This document shows positions 28,724 through 40,798 of a stretch of DNA of 64,000 nt, piece after piece (the first letter of the stretch is position 1; the number at the start of each line of letters is the position of its first letter). A program made the translations under genes and the position numbers. The stretch comes from Apophysomyces variabilis. Taxonomy: Eukaryota > Mucoromycota > Mucoromycetes > Mucorales > Mucoraceae. Below the pieces are notes generated by a model that saw only the letters and a program-made list of their open reading frames with translations, was not told where the DNA came from and did no database searches. The stretch is taken from positions 248,001-312,000 of the forward strand of contig MZZL01000380.1 of assembly GCA_002749535.1 (NCBI GenBank), given 5' to 3'.

Positions 28724-31176
28724 TCACTCATCTTCTGGGTAGGTTGAAGACCAGATCCTGATGGCTTCAAGCATAACAATGATCTTACTTTCATTACCAC
28801 CAAAGACATCTATCATACGCAATATATATGAATAAGAGTCATAAAGAAACAGATTTTTTCTTTTTTTTTTTTTTTACCTTTGATTGTAAATTGGCCGTCC
28901 ACTGCTACGCCTTCTTTACCCATGAACTTAAATGCGGCCACTAGATTATCTAGCATGACCATACTGGGTGATCCATCTTTTGATGGGGGAGGACGTCGGA
29001 TTTGTTTCTGACTGAGAGCTTCCAAGAAAACAATCAATGATTCACCATCTCGAAAACCGGTAGAAAGGTCGTTGATCTGTTTATCAGCAGGCATGTACGT
29101 ATTGATCCAATGAATGTAATCTGTCGTTATCCAAGCGTCACCAGAAATGCCAGAGTCATTGGATCGAACGGATTTCGCCTTGGCCAGCTTGCCATGCGGG
29201 TCAATCAAATCTTGATCGTCTTCTACCACGGTTGCTGAGTCCTGTCGATACTGCATAAATCTATCCGGGATTTCGGGAACATCACGCTCGTCCGCTAGAA
29301 ACGTTGGATAAACAATACCCGATTCGCGCGTCTGCTTATATTGCGTTGCATGATCTTCCTCTTCTTGAAGCATCGCCATCGTATGCTCGTTGGCCTTAGT
29401 AGACCTTGCATTCTTATACATAATGACTGAGGGTGGTCGAGGACGCATTCGTCGGGCAACGTCCAATGGTACAGTTGCAATGTGGTTTGACGACATCACA
29501 GGTTGCTGGAAATTCCTGGTTATAGACGTCTTCATCAGCATTTTCATCCACTGTCGCATCGATTCTTCAGTATCGGTGTAGAAAAAGAAGGTTCTTTCAC
29601 GATCATGCTGTGCTTTAAAGCAATATCTTCCGGCGTGAATCGATTCGTCGGGAATAATGCGATATCCACGCAGGTGTATGATGCCTTTCATCCGCACGTC
29701 TTTAGGACTCTTGAAGTAGAACAGATTCATCCCTTTAAGGACAAACCAACGCTTGTTCCATGTCTTATATTTATCGCTCTGTTTATGCAGCCATCCTTCA
29801 TGCTCTGGCGCTTGAAAGGCTTCCAATGATGCTCGAGCCGAAGAATGGGATTCAACAGAGGATACTGATAATTTATAGTTGGTTGCCTGAGGACTGATGG
29901 CTGACATGTTGACATCCAAATCGTTTTTTGCTAGGCTTTGAGCTGGGGAATGCGAATGCTCATACCCTTCGGAAGATGAACTTTTGTGAGATGCTTTACG
30001 GAAGGGTATAGAGGACCCGTGCTTCAGATCAAGGCCTCTTTCCCCACTTCTGATTGTACCACTCGATGAGCTGGATACTTTGGAGGACATGGTGTTGAAC
30101 GTGTTCGATCGGCTTACGTTAGACGAACCAAGACTTTGTGGCGAAATAGGTCGTGTCGTGTCCAATTGAGGTTTTACCGATGGTGACAAATGATAACGGA
30201 TATCGTCATCTTCTGGACCGACCGGTGGGGGCAAAGGGGCTCTACGAGGGAATTGGTAAAGGTTTTCGGAGTCGATTGGCGACGGCGGAGTGTCAGATTT
30301 CGCATGCGGATCAGAAGCCTACAAGAGAGGACCAATGGTACGTTAGGGGACCGAAACAGCCCCTCTCTCGCTAATTAAGTGTCTCCTTACTTGCCTCAAT
30401 ATGTTTGATATCTTCTTTCAAATTGCTGATGGCGTGCATGATCTTATGACGTTTTCCATAAGTAGTGATACCCAATTCTTTCAAAGAATCGATTGTAAGA
30501 TCCAATAAGACATCTCCAGTGATTTCTTGTTCTAGAAGAAAGAGAATAGATGAACATCTTTTCTAATTCTTGTTACGATGAGGCTGTCAACCCCTGGAGC
30601 TTATGGGATTGGACACGCAAAGACCAGGCAATAAATGAGATACCGAGTGTCATGCATATCTCAAATTCGACAAACCCGTTCGGGTGGCTCCGTTTCACTA
30701 CTCCTTTAACTTACCGATGAAGTTATCTGCCACCGACGCCAGACCTACGGATGCCAACCAGGCTGCTACTCGTTCTGTGTCCCAATCTTCCGGTTTTACG
30801 ACTCGTTTTGCGGGAGATGATAGGTTTGTTGAGTTTTCTGGTGTGGGAAGAATTTGAACACGGGATATGGTGTTATCGATTTCATCCTCCAGGGAAAAGG
30901 CAGATGGGTAGGTTCCAGTGCTGGGTGGTTTTTCTGGAGAAGTGTAGTTCATGGGGAACAATCCAACATCACCATTGGCTGTGCGGCCCTTGAAGATGGG
31001 AAAGTTTTCAATGAGATTTATTGGGTAGGAAAGTTTCAATTTACCTGCCACCAACCGTCCATGTATTTTTCGTCTTTCTCCAGTACAACAATAGGGTCAC
31101 CCACATTAAAGTTTATTTCGTCTTCATTCTCAGCTTCGAAATTGTGAATGGCGTAAACGATCTCACGATGTTGCAT
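28724..31176 (-). CDS. Boi1/Boi2/Pob1-type polarity protein: SH3-SAM-PH plus CH domain
   Basis: Exons complement(31045..31176, 30715..30988, 30395..30531, 28878..30318, 28724..28809) give 689 aa. Domains in order: SH3 at ~5-57 (YAIHNFEAENEDEINF, DGWWQGR, GLFPMNYT); SAM at ~112-178 (WDTERVAAWLASVGL, LTIDSLKELGI); a Ser-rich linker; PH at ~350-450 (EGWLHKQSDKYKTWNKRWFVLKG); and a C-terminal calponin-homology domain at ~575-689 (WINTYMPADKQINDLSTGFRDGESLIVFLEAL through SKIIVMLEAIRIW, given by its ends). Yeast Boi1/2 and fission-yeast Pob1 have SH3, SAM and PH and act in Cdc42-dependent polarity and exocytosis. The CH domain is extra. Intron 3 (30319-30394) has a GC donor (GAG/GCAAGT), required for phase. 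Confidence 0.9.
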
Positions 31177-33640
31177 GGTGTTGAGTATGGATCACGGGTT
31201 CCTTGTTATTTGGAAAGACGAGGGCTTGGAAATTTAAAAGTAACAGAAAGGAAGGGAAAGGGGTGGAATTATTTGAAGGTTTAAAGAAAGGATCAGGGTA
31301 ATAAGGCCTCTAAGTGCCACCTAAAATGAACGAGCAAAGGAAAAGGAGAGAAAAAAGAAGAAAGAAATAGAAGAGAAAGAAAGAGAGAGAGAAAGAGAGA
31401 AGTATATGCGAGGAAAAGGAGAGGGAAATGAATTGAAGCGGGCGGAAGGTGACTAGAACGAAAGAGAGAGAGAGACAAGGAAAAGATCGTTTGAATTGGC
31501 CTTTACCCAAAGGAGAAAGCCTTTTCTAGCGGAGTATCATTGTTACACGCCAACAGATTAAAACAATATTTGATTCACAAACAACAAAGACAACATAAAC
31601 TTTCCTTCGATAAGGCACTACTCTTTTTTTTTGTGTGCATCTTCTTATAAAAGGGGAGGCATGCGTAAATCTTCTTTACAAATGAATGTCGCGTTTTCAC
31701 TTACTTGCTATGAATATCCATCTTTCTCTCTCATAGCCCAAATAGTACAATCTCTCCCAAATTGTTACATAATTAATATCATAGGCTCTTATCCCTCCAA
31801 TCCTCCTATTCCTCTTCTATTCAACCTATTCAAACCCCTTTTCTTTCGCTTAACAAACTAGCCACTCAATGTTGATCTATGCAACACTTACCCATTGTCA
31901 ATCCAAAGTGAGAAAGAAGTGTTACTTGCTTCTACCTTAAAAAGGGAAAATTATGCGTGCTGATGGTTTATGAGGTTGCACATGGGAAACCCGAAATCCC
32001 CAAGGATAATCAAATCCTCGAGGGTTGAAAAAATTTCCTTAGTCTTGCTATAGAATAAACCATGTCAGTTATTGCCACAATCTGGATACCATCCTGCCTA
32101 GAACTTAATTTCATTCTGATCTAACATTCTTTCCTATGTTACCATAATCAACATCGTATGTCATTTATATGTTGTGCAACTCCATTAGACTTTTAAACTT
32201 TCTTTCTATTCCTACCTAACGCAAGCATATTCAGCAAATATAACCCACCTACAATAAACTTTTTCACATGAAATACCACGAAACTTGTATGACAGAATAT
32301 GCGAGATACGACCTCTCCTACCTCTCATACAGCCACAATTTTCTTTTTATGTCCCCAAGTTGTGCGACAGAAACATCATCAAGGACCCTGGACAGAGCAT
32401 ACCACTATGATAAAAGACATGGGTCCTCACTACACGTGTAAGTCTAAACGTCTAGTGCCTTAAGGTATAGAGCTGCAGCCATTGTTTCCTTGAATTGTTT
32501 CTCGTTTCTTGTTTCTGGCTTGACATACATGTCTTAAAATAGACATTCTATAGCCATATAGATGAAATCCGATGCATCATTGGTAACCAGTGATGGATCA
32601 TTTTCAAAAGGAACCGCTTTTGGAAAAGTCAACAAGGACAGGTCACGGGTATGACTAAAAAATCCAACAATGCTGATGACACCTATGCTTAACGTTGATG
32701 ACATGCCAACGGTTGTCATCACCTGGTTACCATGAACCTTCACGTCACAAAACTACTATGGACACGGCCTATGCGCCAAGATTTGTTTTTGGTAGAAGCC
32801 TTCTTTACAGAAGCTGAAATATAAACAATCCGCGTGTGCCACCTTACATATGTACCAACTGCGTTATTCTACCAAAAAATGGAAACTTAGAATTTAAGTG
32901 CAACTTTTTTTTACTTAGCTCGGATCGAAGCGCGTGAACGAACAGGTGGAAAATCATTTCTGGAGAACTGATCTGTATTTACATGCATTTGCAGAAAAAT
33001 TCAAAGCGGCTATCATCAATATCTAGTGCTGGTCCTTCCATTTGATCGCAATTTTGTTCCGTTTCACAAGCGAAGTGTGGGTGAACCAGGGGCATCTATG
33101 TGTCTTTTTGATTTGCTGAAAACAAACAAAAAACGTTTCACACATGGCTCTTTACGACTCGGATAATAGATAAGAAGTAATGTGTGAAAGTACCTTGCAT
33201 TGAGAGAGAGAGGGGTATTTAAAAAAACGGTAACAAGCAGTTTTTTTAAAGAATTCTCATCCATTATATCTTCAAACATATCCGCACGTTATGCAAAAAA
33301 GTAACATTCGTGCAAGTGGTCCGCGCGTCTATGCAAAATGCTTCTTTCTTTTTAGTTATTTAGACTTTGATTTTCTTTTGATTCCATTTGATTTTTGTTA
33401 TAAGCAGAATGACAGATCAGGTAAATTATAGGCTTGTGTCATTAAGGATAGACTTAGGGATGCAAAACTTATCCCGTGGAAACCTCCCATAGTCATCCGG
33501 CTTTTGTGATTCGAAGCAATTTTTTTTTACCTGTTCCCAAGCCGACGCAACCCCAGTTTTCCCACCGCGTAACGGTTACAAACAGCAGCGCTACCTATTT
33601 TCCTCTCCCTAAATTACATAAACACCATCCTGCTGTCACA
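31177..33640. other. Long divergent promoter region with purine tract
   Basis: 2.5 kb between two divergently transcribed signalling genes. Bases about 31240-31490 are a nearly pure GA tract on the plus strand, which is CT-rich for the leftward gene and probably its promoter or leader. The rest is AT-rich. A minus-strand frame at 32534-32743 has no family match I can see. Bases 33500-33640 are pyrimidine-rich leader of the MAPKKK. Confidence 0.5.
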
Positions 33641-36600
33641 ATGGCTGGTGCAAGGAGAGTACAATGGGCGAATCCTGAAGATGAGACAGAAGAGCAAGAT
33701 GCATACCCAAACGATGTCCACATAAGTGAAAATCATGATATGCCGGCCAATAATGTTTCCAGGTTTGGCGACGTGAATGTAGAAGGGACATCGACTCGGC
33801 AATCTTGGGCATACACCCAAGCAGCAAACCTTCAGCCAATGTATCGCAACCCGTACACAGAGGACGATGTTGGTAGTGATGCAGAAGATGGAGAGGATGT
33901 GGAAGATGACAATAGCGTGGACGATGACGGCAGTATAGACGATGACGATGAGCCTGCACTGAACCAACTGTACGCTAGAAATCAGTCACTCTCCTCTGCA
34001 TCTCCTGAGATCACGCATGAACGGATAGAATGGCAGCAAATGCTTCAATCTGTCTTGATGGGCGAATTAATCAAGTCCGAGAAAAAGCGGTTATCCAGTA
34101 GCGACCGTCTTCAACAACAGAAGCCCACGCAAGAGATATGGTTATCTCTACGAGCTCTTTTGCGCGGACGAACCATTGTACAGGAACAAAAATGCTTAGA
34201 AGATGGACGCAAAGAAATCGACAGCGTCTTAAAAATGGTAATGGACTTTAAGATTGACAGCAACTCCACCGCGAAAGCACTGGATTTAGTGGCAGATGTC
34301 CTCAAAAACGTAGATAGAATTGAGGCATTATACATGACGAGAGCGGATATGATTCATGAACACCCGATGTATGGCTCACAGGGATTTCAGGCAAGGCTGG
34401 ACGCATTAAATGCCTGGTGTACAATCACGCGTAGTCTGCAAATGCAATACAAAATTTTGCGGGATTGGACTGGTTCAAACGATCTCCAGATTGCATACAC
34501 AAAGGATAACAACGACCTAGAAGAACAATCGACGAACAACATGACGAACAACAATCCGTCCGTTAAGGTGCAGCATACAAGACCTTCCTTTGTGGAAAGA
34601 TTATTGAAAGAATCAGCCTTGCAAGATACGTTTGATAAACGTACACTTTCGGCACTTAATTCCTTGCTCACCAAATCCAAGCAGACGATGATTGATAACA
34701 ACAGTTTGTTTCAAGAAATGAATTTGCCACCTTTTATTGCACAAATGCGTCGACTTGCGCATTTTCCGACGTCTCTAGTTGAGGAAGCGTTGAAAATGCG
34801 TTTGGAACACAAGGATCGCATGAACGAGCCACCTAAACAAATGGTAGATGCGATGATGGAAGATCATAAAGGCCTTCTTGCTTTGGCATGCAGAGTGAAA
34901 CAACAATATGAAGAACTTGCACATCCTGAACCCGGTTGGCAGTTAAACGAAGATGGACTTATTGACCAGCATTACGACTCGGTCTTGGTGGAATCGGTTC
35001 GTTTCTATTTCAAACTTATTCAATGGAAGCTGGAACTTGAGAAACAAAACAATCTGAGAGAATGTGAAGTTCTTGAAAAAGAATGGGATTTCTTAAAGAG
35101 CACGGTCTGTAAGGTTGTAGAAATGGCAGATTGGGAATGTGCGGCCCAGTTTTGGTAAGCAAAGAAGAAGAAAACAAAGCGAGAGCTAAAGAACCATCTT
35201 CTTCTGGCCCGTTGATATAGTTCGCTGACGAATCGCCTGCTTGCTGATGTGATGAGAGAGTATAATGAGAATTTGAAGCCGCCTCCTGAATCGGTTGATG
35301 GTGGCATCGAAGTGAAATATACGAAGCTGTTACACACAATGCGGATGCGAGCACGTAAACTGCTTCAATTTGCAAAGTAAGTTAAAAACGTGGCAAGGTG
35401 CGATGAACTAAAAGAACAATTGTTATAGATTTTTCATGGGCCAATTCGAGAATGCTGCAGAATATGTTGTGGATGATACCGTAGATCGCTTTGTCACCTG
35501 TCTCGTCGAAACCGGCCACTTTCTGGTGTATACTACATCTTTTGAAGAAGAAAAGATTTATATAATAGCATCTCCATCTCTCTACGGGCGAGAAGATACC
35601 ATACGAAGTTTAATTCGAGCATGCTTTTCGTACGACAAGAATTTACCGATTACTCCCAGTACCCCGGGAACATCTGCGCCTGGAAATCAATTCCAAGATT
35701 ATCTTGTTATTTTTATGCCTTGGCAAAACATTGTATGGACTGGCGAAGTGGTGCAACTGCCTACACCTTATGTTTTCTTGGGTATCAAAGCAAAGCGCGC
35801 TCGGGTTGTCACAGGAGATGCAAAAAATCTTCAAGCGGCAAAGGCAAGCTTTTGGCAGGCGGTGCAGCATTCTGCAATTGAAGTCATACAAGAACATCGA
35901 GCTCATATCCCCCGCATCAACAAAGAACTACGTAAGATTAAGATGACGGTATTCAAACTAGCGGATTCGACCATTTCCAGTGTGCGTACTATCCGAGAAC
36001 AGACCATGGGCCTGGGATGCCAGGAACTGGTGGAAGAGTGCTTCAGCTTTGCTAGCGACTTCGGTAACCGAGCAGCCCGATTTTTGAAGCTAGCGGTCCG
36101 ATTGCAGTTAGATCTAAAGCTGGCGAGATTGGCTATTGACTGGATATGCTTTATCACAGACGACTGTATACCCTCGGATCGGAAGACTTTCCGATGGGCT
36201 GTAGCAGCACTTGAGTTTGGCCATCTAATGACACGGGGCGTCAATATCTTGGCTCTGAAAGAAGCCGAATTTGCCACCTTACAGAGCAAGGTGGCTCGAT
36301 GTATCGCTCTACTTATTTCTCATTTTGATGTGCTCGGTACACGGTGGACTTATGAGTTGCAGCTTAAGGAAGAGCAACAACGTCGAAGGGGTATCACAGC
36401 CAAGCGAAACTCCTACATGACTGGAAAACGAGCAGAAGATAAGGACAATATCACTACCAGTTCTACGTTCGGTGCAGCGAATGATATCGCATCCGCTTCG
36501 GCGGGTGTGACCTACATCCGCGACGAATGGATGCGAAAGATCAACGAACTAGAGACGAATCGAAACATGTTAGAGCAAGAACGAAAGATCGTGGGTAAAA

Positions 36601-38129
36601 TATTGGACGATCAAAAACCTGAGGATCGATCGTTGGTGTTTTTGGCACCCTCTTCCTCCAATATCTCTTTCCGGTGGCAGCAAGGTCGATTTATCGGTGC
36701 CGGCACATTTGGTTCAGTTTATCTGGCTCTCAACCTTGATACCTCTTCCGTTATGGCAGTAAAAGAGATTCGATTCCCTGATTCTAGTTCTCTATCGGCT
36801 TTGCACAAGGCAATTAAGGAAGAGATGAAAGTCATGGAGATGCTTCATCATCCGAATATCGTCCAATACTTTGGCATGGTAATATCCTTGTTTATTTCCA
36901 GACTTCTGTCATTAACTTCATAAGTATAGGAAGTGCATCGAGATAAGGTGTTCATTTTTATGGAATACTGTGAAAATGGCAGTTTGGGCGCATTGCTAGA
37001 TCAATATGGCCGTATTGAAGATGAAGGATACATTGTGGATTACGCATACCAGCTTCTTAGAGGACTTAGTTACCTACATGAAAATAATATTGTCCACCGT
37101 GATATCAAGCCCGACAGTATGTTGCTCACAAACCCAGCCCATATTTGCCATTACTGAAAACTTCTTTTTCCTTTCTCATAGACATTCTAATTGATGAACA
37201 AGGTCAATTGAAGTTATCTGATTTCGGCGCAGCCAAAGGTCAGAAAACAATGGGTCGCACTACGACGAATATGAATGTGAACAGTTTAGCGGGTACACCG
37301 ATGTACATGGTGGGTTTTCTCTCAAATTCTTCAATGAAGAGCTCTCCGTGGGATTCAATATAAATAACGAGGTTTTTTTTTCTGTTAGGCACCTGAAGTG
37401 ATCACAGGTGGTGGCACTGGGCGGAAAGGGTCGATGGATATTTGGTCGCTCGGTTGTTGTATCGTCCAAATGGCTACAGGTCGCAGGCCATGGAGCACAC
37501 TTGAAAACGAGTGGTCGGTGATGTACCACGTCGTCACTGGCCATCCACCTCTTCCAGACAGCTCTCAGATGTCGAAGGAGGGTATCAAATTCTTAAAGCG
37601 ATGTTTTACACGGAATCCCATGAAACGGCCTACTGCGAATGAATTGCTCAATGATCCATGGATTCAAAATTATCTGGAGGGTTATAATGAAGAAGGTCTA
37701 CCCGCGCAAGGCGAAGAAGGCGAACTTGGGGGACCCATCCGCTCGCTTGGACCTGTCCCTTCGTTGGAGCGACCGCTTGTTCGTAGCATAACAAACAGTC
37801 TTGCGATTGAAGGCATGCCGGAGGATATGGATCGATCACGTACGCAGGAATATTTCAGAGATGTTGCTGCTGCTCACCAACCTTTGAACGAAGAAAGGAC
37901 GGCGCCCAACGGCAACGGCAGTATTGTGCTTCCAGCCCGATCATTACCGCGTACACAGGCATCTCGTGATTTTTCACCTCAAGAGGAACTAAATCGAAGT
38001 ATCCGCAGCGACCACAGTGAATGGGGTCATCGTAGCGACCGAAGCATACGTACAGAGGATAGCGATCGTAGCGTTCGCAGTGAACTCACGCCTTTGGAGG
38101 ATGTGAGCAGACCTTCATCACCATTTTAA
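33641..38129 (+). CDS. SSK2: SSK2/SSK22/Wak1-type MAP kinase kinase kinase
   Basis: Exons 33641..35154, 35221..35376, 35429..36878, 36930..37116, 37182..37309, 37389..38129 give 1391 aa. The start ATG has an ACAATGG context and precedes RRVQWANPEDE. Residues ~1-1000 are the large regulatory region of Ssk2/MEKK4 proteins, with an acidic stretch near residue 95. The kinase domain starts at ~1005: WQQGRFIGAGTFGSVYLALN, MAVKEIRF, VHRDIKPDNILID (rebuilt across an intron), LKLSDFGAAKGQ, SLAGTPMYMAPEVITGG, DIWSLGCCIVQMATGRRPW. The Ser/Arg-rich tail holds repeats of RSD/RSV. The family acts below the Ssk1 response regulator in the HOG/SAPK osmostress cascade. An ATF1-type target factor lies 10 kb away. 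Confidence 0.94.
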
Positions 38130-38680
38130 GTGACTAAGGACGATGTTTATTTTTTTTTTCTTTATATATTAACTTGCGTTTCCTTCTTTTTTTTCTTTTT
38201 CTGCTAATTTCCTTTTTGTTACTTTCCCTTCGTTTTTCTCTTTTTCTTTTTCCTTTGCTATCTCCCGCTTCCATGTAAATGTCCATGCCTTTTATGGTTC
38301 CCACCAGTACCTCTTTTCCTCCTTATTAAAATATGCAGGCGTAAAAATGATCGCCGTTGATTCATCCAATGGAAAATGCCTTCTTGATAGTAAATTGGAA
38401 AGGACTTCGTTTATATTCTGTTTCCAAGACGATGAACTCGGCGTAAACTTTTTCGTGACTCCGACGTATTCTTTTTGCGGAGAACTAAAAGTAAGCAAAA
38501 CGCGTATTTAAAAGACCATCAGGACTGAAAATTTTTTTTTGCAAGGCTCTTTCGAAGCTTTTCGTGCGAATCCTCATCTTTCTCGAAAAGTCAAAAAGAA
38601 GCCAAGATCCCTCATCCGAAAATAACAATGGAAGAAAATGAAAATACAGAGATAAGAAGATTATTATCAGAAATAGCATT
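38130..38680. other. Convergent 3' regions of MAPKKK and VPS36
   Basis: T/C-rich low-complexity sequence at 38140-38270 follows the MAPKKK stop and is likely its 3' UTR. No gene is seen. Confidence 0.6.
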
Positions 38681-40651
38681 TTATGAGTGCAGAAACAAGT
38701 TCTCGTAAAATGTTAAGCCTGCTGGTCCTTCGTCGCGACATAGTAGCCCTTTCTCTTCTGCCATCTAAAACAAAAGCCAATACTCGTCAAGCAAACTCAA
38801 ACCCACATGCATAGCTTAACCTACTTTTAATTGTTCAGCTGCTACAGCAAGAGCCCATTGCTCCAGTTCTGCTAGCTGGAGTGCAGTGATGTGTCCACCA
38901 CGTTGCTTCACATGTCGTAATACCCGTGTTGCCGTACGATCGTCGTTCATCTGCAATGATTGAATTACAAGTAAACCACTTTCAAATTGCCGTAATCGAA
39001 ATGGTAAATTCAGCACTTCGAATTGTAAACTGGCTTTGTACAGATCCTCTGGGGACACAAGCGCTACATTCGCCATAAGTGAATACGTATCTTTGTTTTC
39101 TCTTTCTTTTTCCTTTTTCCTTTCTTACCAACGCCTCTTGCCCGGTTGAAGATACAGTACACGTCCGTCAAAGATTTCATGCTAGCCTCTTTGTCTAAAA
39201 ACTTGTCTAAAAACTCTGCTAATTCCCTCGCCAGTTCTTGATGGTAGATCGACCCTGCAGAACCGCTATTTTTTTTTTCAACTTGCGGGTTAAGATTTAT
39301 CTCATCATGAGATAGAAGTCTTCTTTTTCTTCTTACCGAGTTACTGGGCTGGCAATACCGAGATTCAAAAGGTAGCCTCGAAGCTTGGACATATCACCGT
39401 CGTTTTCGGAATTTTCTTTGGTCATTTTGTTGGATATGGATTCGGCCAGCTTCACCATTTCTGTTGCTTTTGCCATCAAACGATCGAGATCCTGAAATGC
39501 GTCTGCCATTGTTTCATTGGTTTCCAATGTAGTCTTTTCGATACGGTCTTGTATTGCGCCTATATACAGGACAGAAATAGTTGGCATGGGTTAAAACAAT
39601 AATCCTCATCATATGGAAATGATAGTAGTAGAGACTTCACTGATGCCAATGCCACGCAACATAGGAGTTGCCGCTGTTGTTGCCACGGATCTACTGCTGT
39701 CTGACTCTGGCACCTAATGGAAAAAGAGAAAGAGGCAGGCTTCTGTTATAATCAAGGTGTTCCTTCACCATGTCCGGAAAAGGCCATCAACATCTACATA
39801 CCTTTTCCCAGGCTTTTGTATTAAGAGAGGATTTTAGCTGGTTTACAAAGTTCGATTGGCCTCCACGCCGAAAAGCGATTCGGACTTCCACTTCATTATT
39901 CACCTGGACCCAGCCTGGTGAGGTAGGTTCTGAAGAGGAATGCGCCCGTTTCGCTAGGTCTGCACCACACATTTCACATTGGATCATGCTAGGATGGTTG
40001 ATAAAGGTACATATGCCACAAGTGGATTCATTTCCATTGGTATCCGATACGACAGGTTTATGAATAATGACCTCTGCGTCTGTGTTAGGGACTCCGCATA
40101 GTTGACACTTCGTAAGAGATGCCTGATTAGCGTAGAAACAGATAGGGCATGCCCATGTACCAGTAGGTGGTGAGGGTGTGTTGGTATTAGCGGCTAAATC
40201 GGTATCTAGATGCAGTATAATCTTTGGTGAGGAACGAAGAAATCCTCCCTACAAAAGAAAGAACGGTCAACGTTTGAGAGAGCTTCCAGGAAAACAGAGA
40301 GCGAAAAAGGGCATAACGTACGTAGCTGTCGATGTCTTTGACAAGTTTCAGGGAGAGCTCTGTAGAATACTCGGTAGGATTTGTATAGTCCACGTAAATC
40401 AGGCGATGAGAAGTAAGATAGCAAACGCCGTCCTGGTAATTCTCTAACTTTTGCTTTCTACAGGTTTTGGAAAGAACGGGTCAGGGAGAGTATGGTGTGT
40501 TGGAACGGAAAGTTCGATAGAAACAGAGAGAGAGAGAGCAACTTTACCCTTCATATAAGCCGACATTGCCTTGTTGAAGAAGAAGCGATTCGTTCGGTAA
40601 TAACTCTGGTCGCCTAGACGTTGATAATTGGGTCTTCTGGAAGTACCGCAT
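38681..40651 (-). CDS. VPS36: ESCRT-II subunit Vps36
   Basis: Eight exons, complement(40548..40651, 40322..40457, 39802..40248, 39641..39713, 39337..39559, 39129..39265, 38825..39063, 38681..38764), give 480 aa with every phase closing. The N-terminal GLUE domain has [17 protein letters not shown] and [11 protein letters not shown], split by two NZF zinc fingers ([21 protein letters not shown] and [21 protein letters not shown]) as in yeast Vps36. The C-terminal winged-helix part has [40 protein letters not shown] and [22 protein letters not shown]. Vps36 binds ubiquitinated cargo and PI3P and links ESCRT-I to ESCRT-III on endosomes. It faces DOM34 across a 147-base shared promoter. Confidence 0.95.
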
Positions 40652-40798
40652 GAGTCTAAAGGGCCACACCGTTTCTGAAGCAGAAAAGTACGGCAAGGTT
40701 GGGAAAAGGGACGGTACTTGTCACGTGTGCATAAATACTCGCTGTTTTGTCGCAGCCCTTTTTTTTTGATCGTTCCATTTTTCCATTCATACCCGACC

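Noticed and set aside
32534..32743. Minus-strand frame in the long divergent region
   Set aside because: No splice partners, no motif, composition not different from surroundings.
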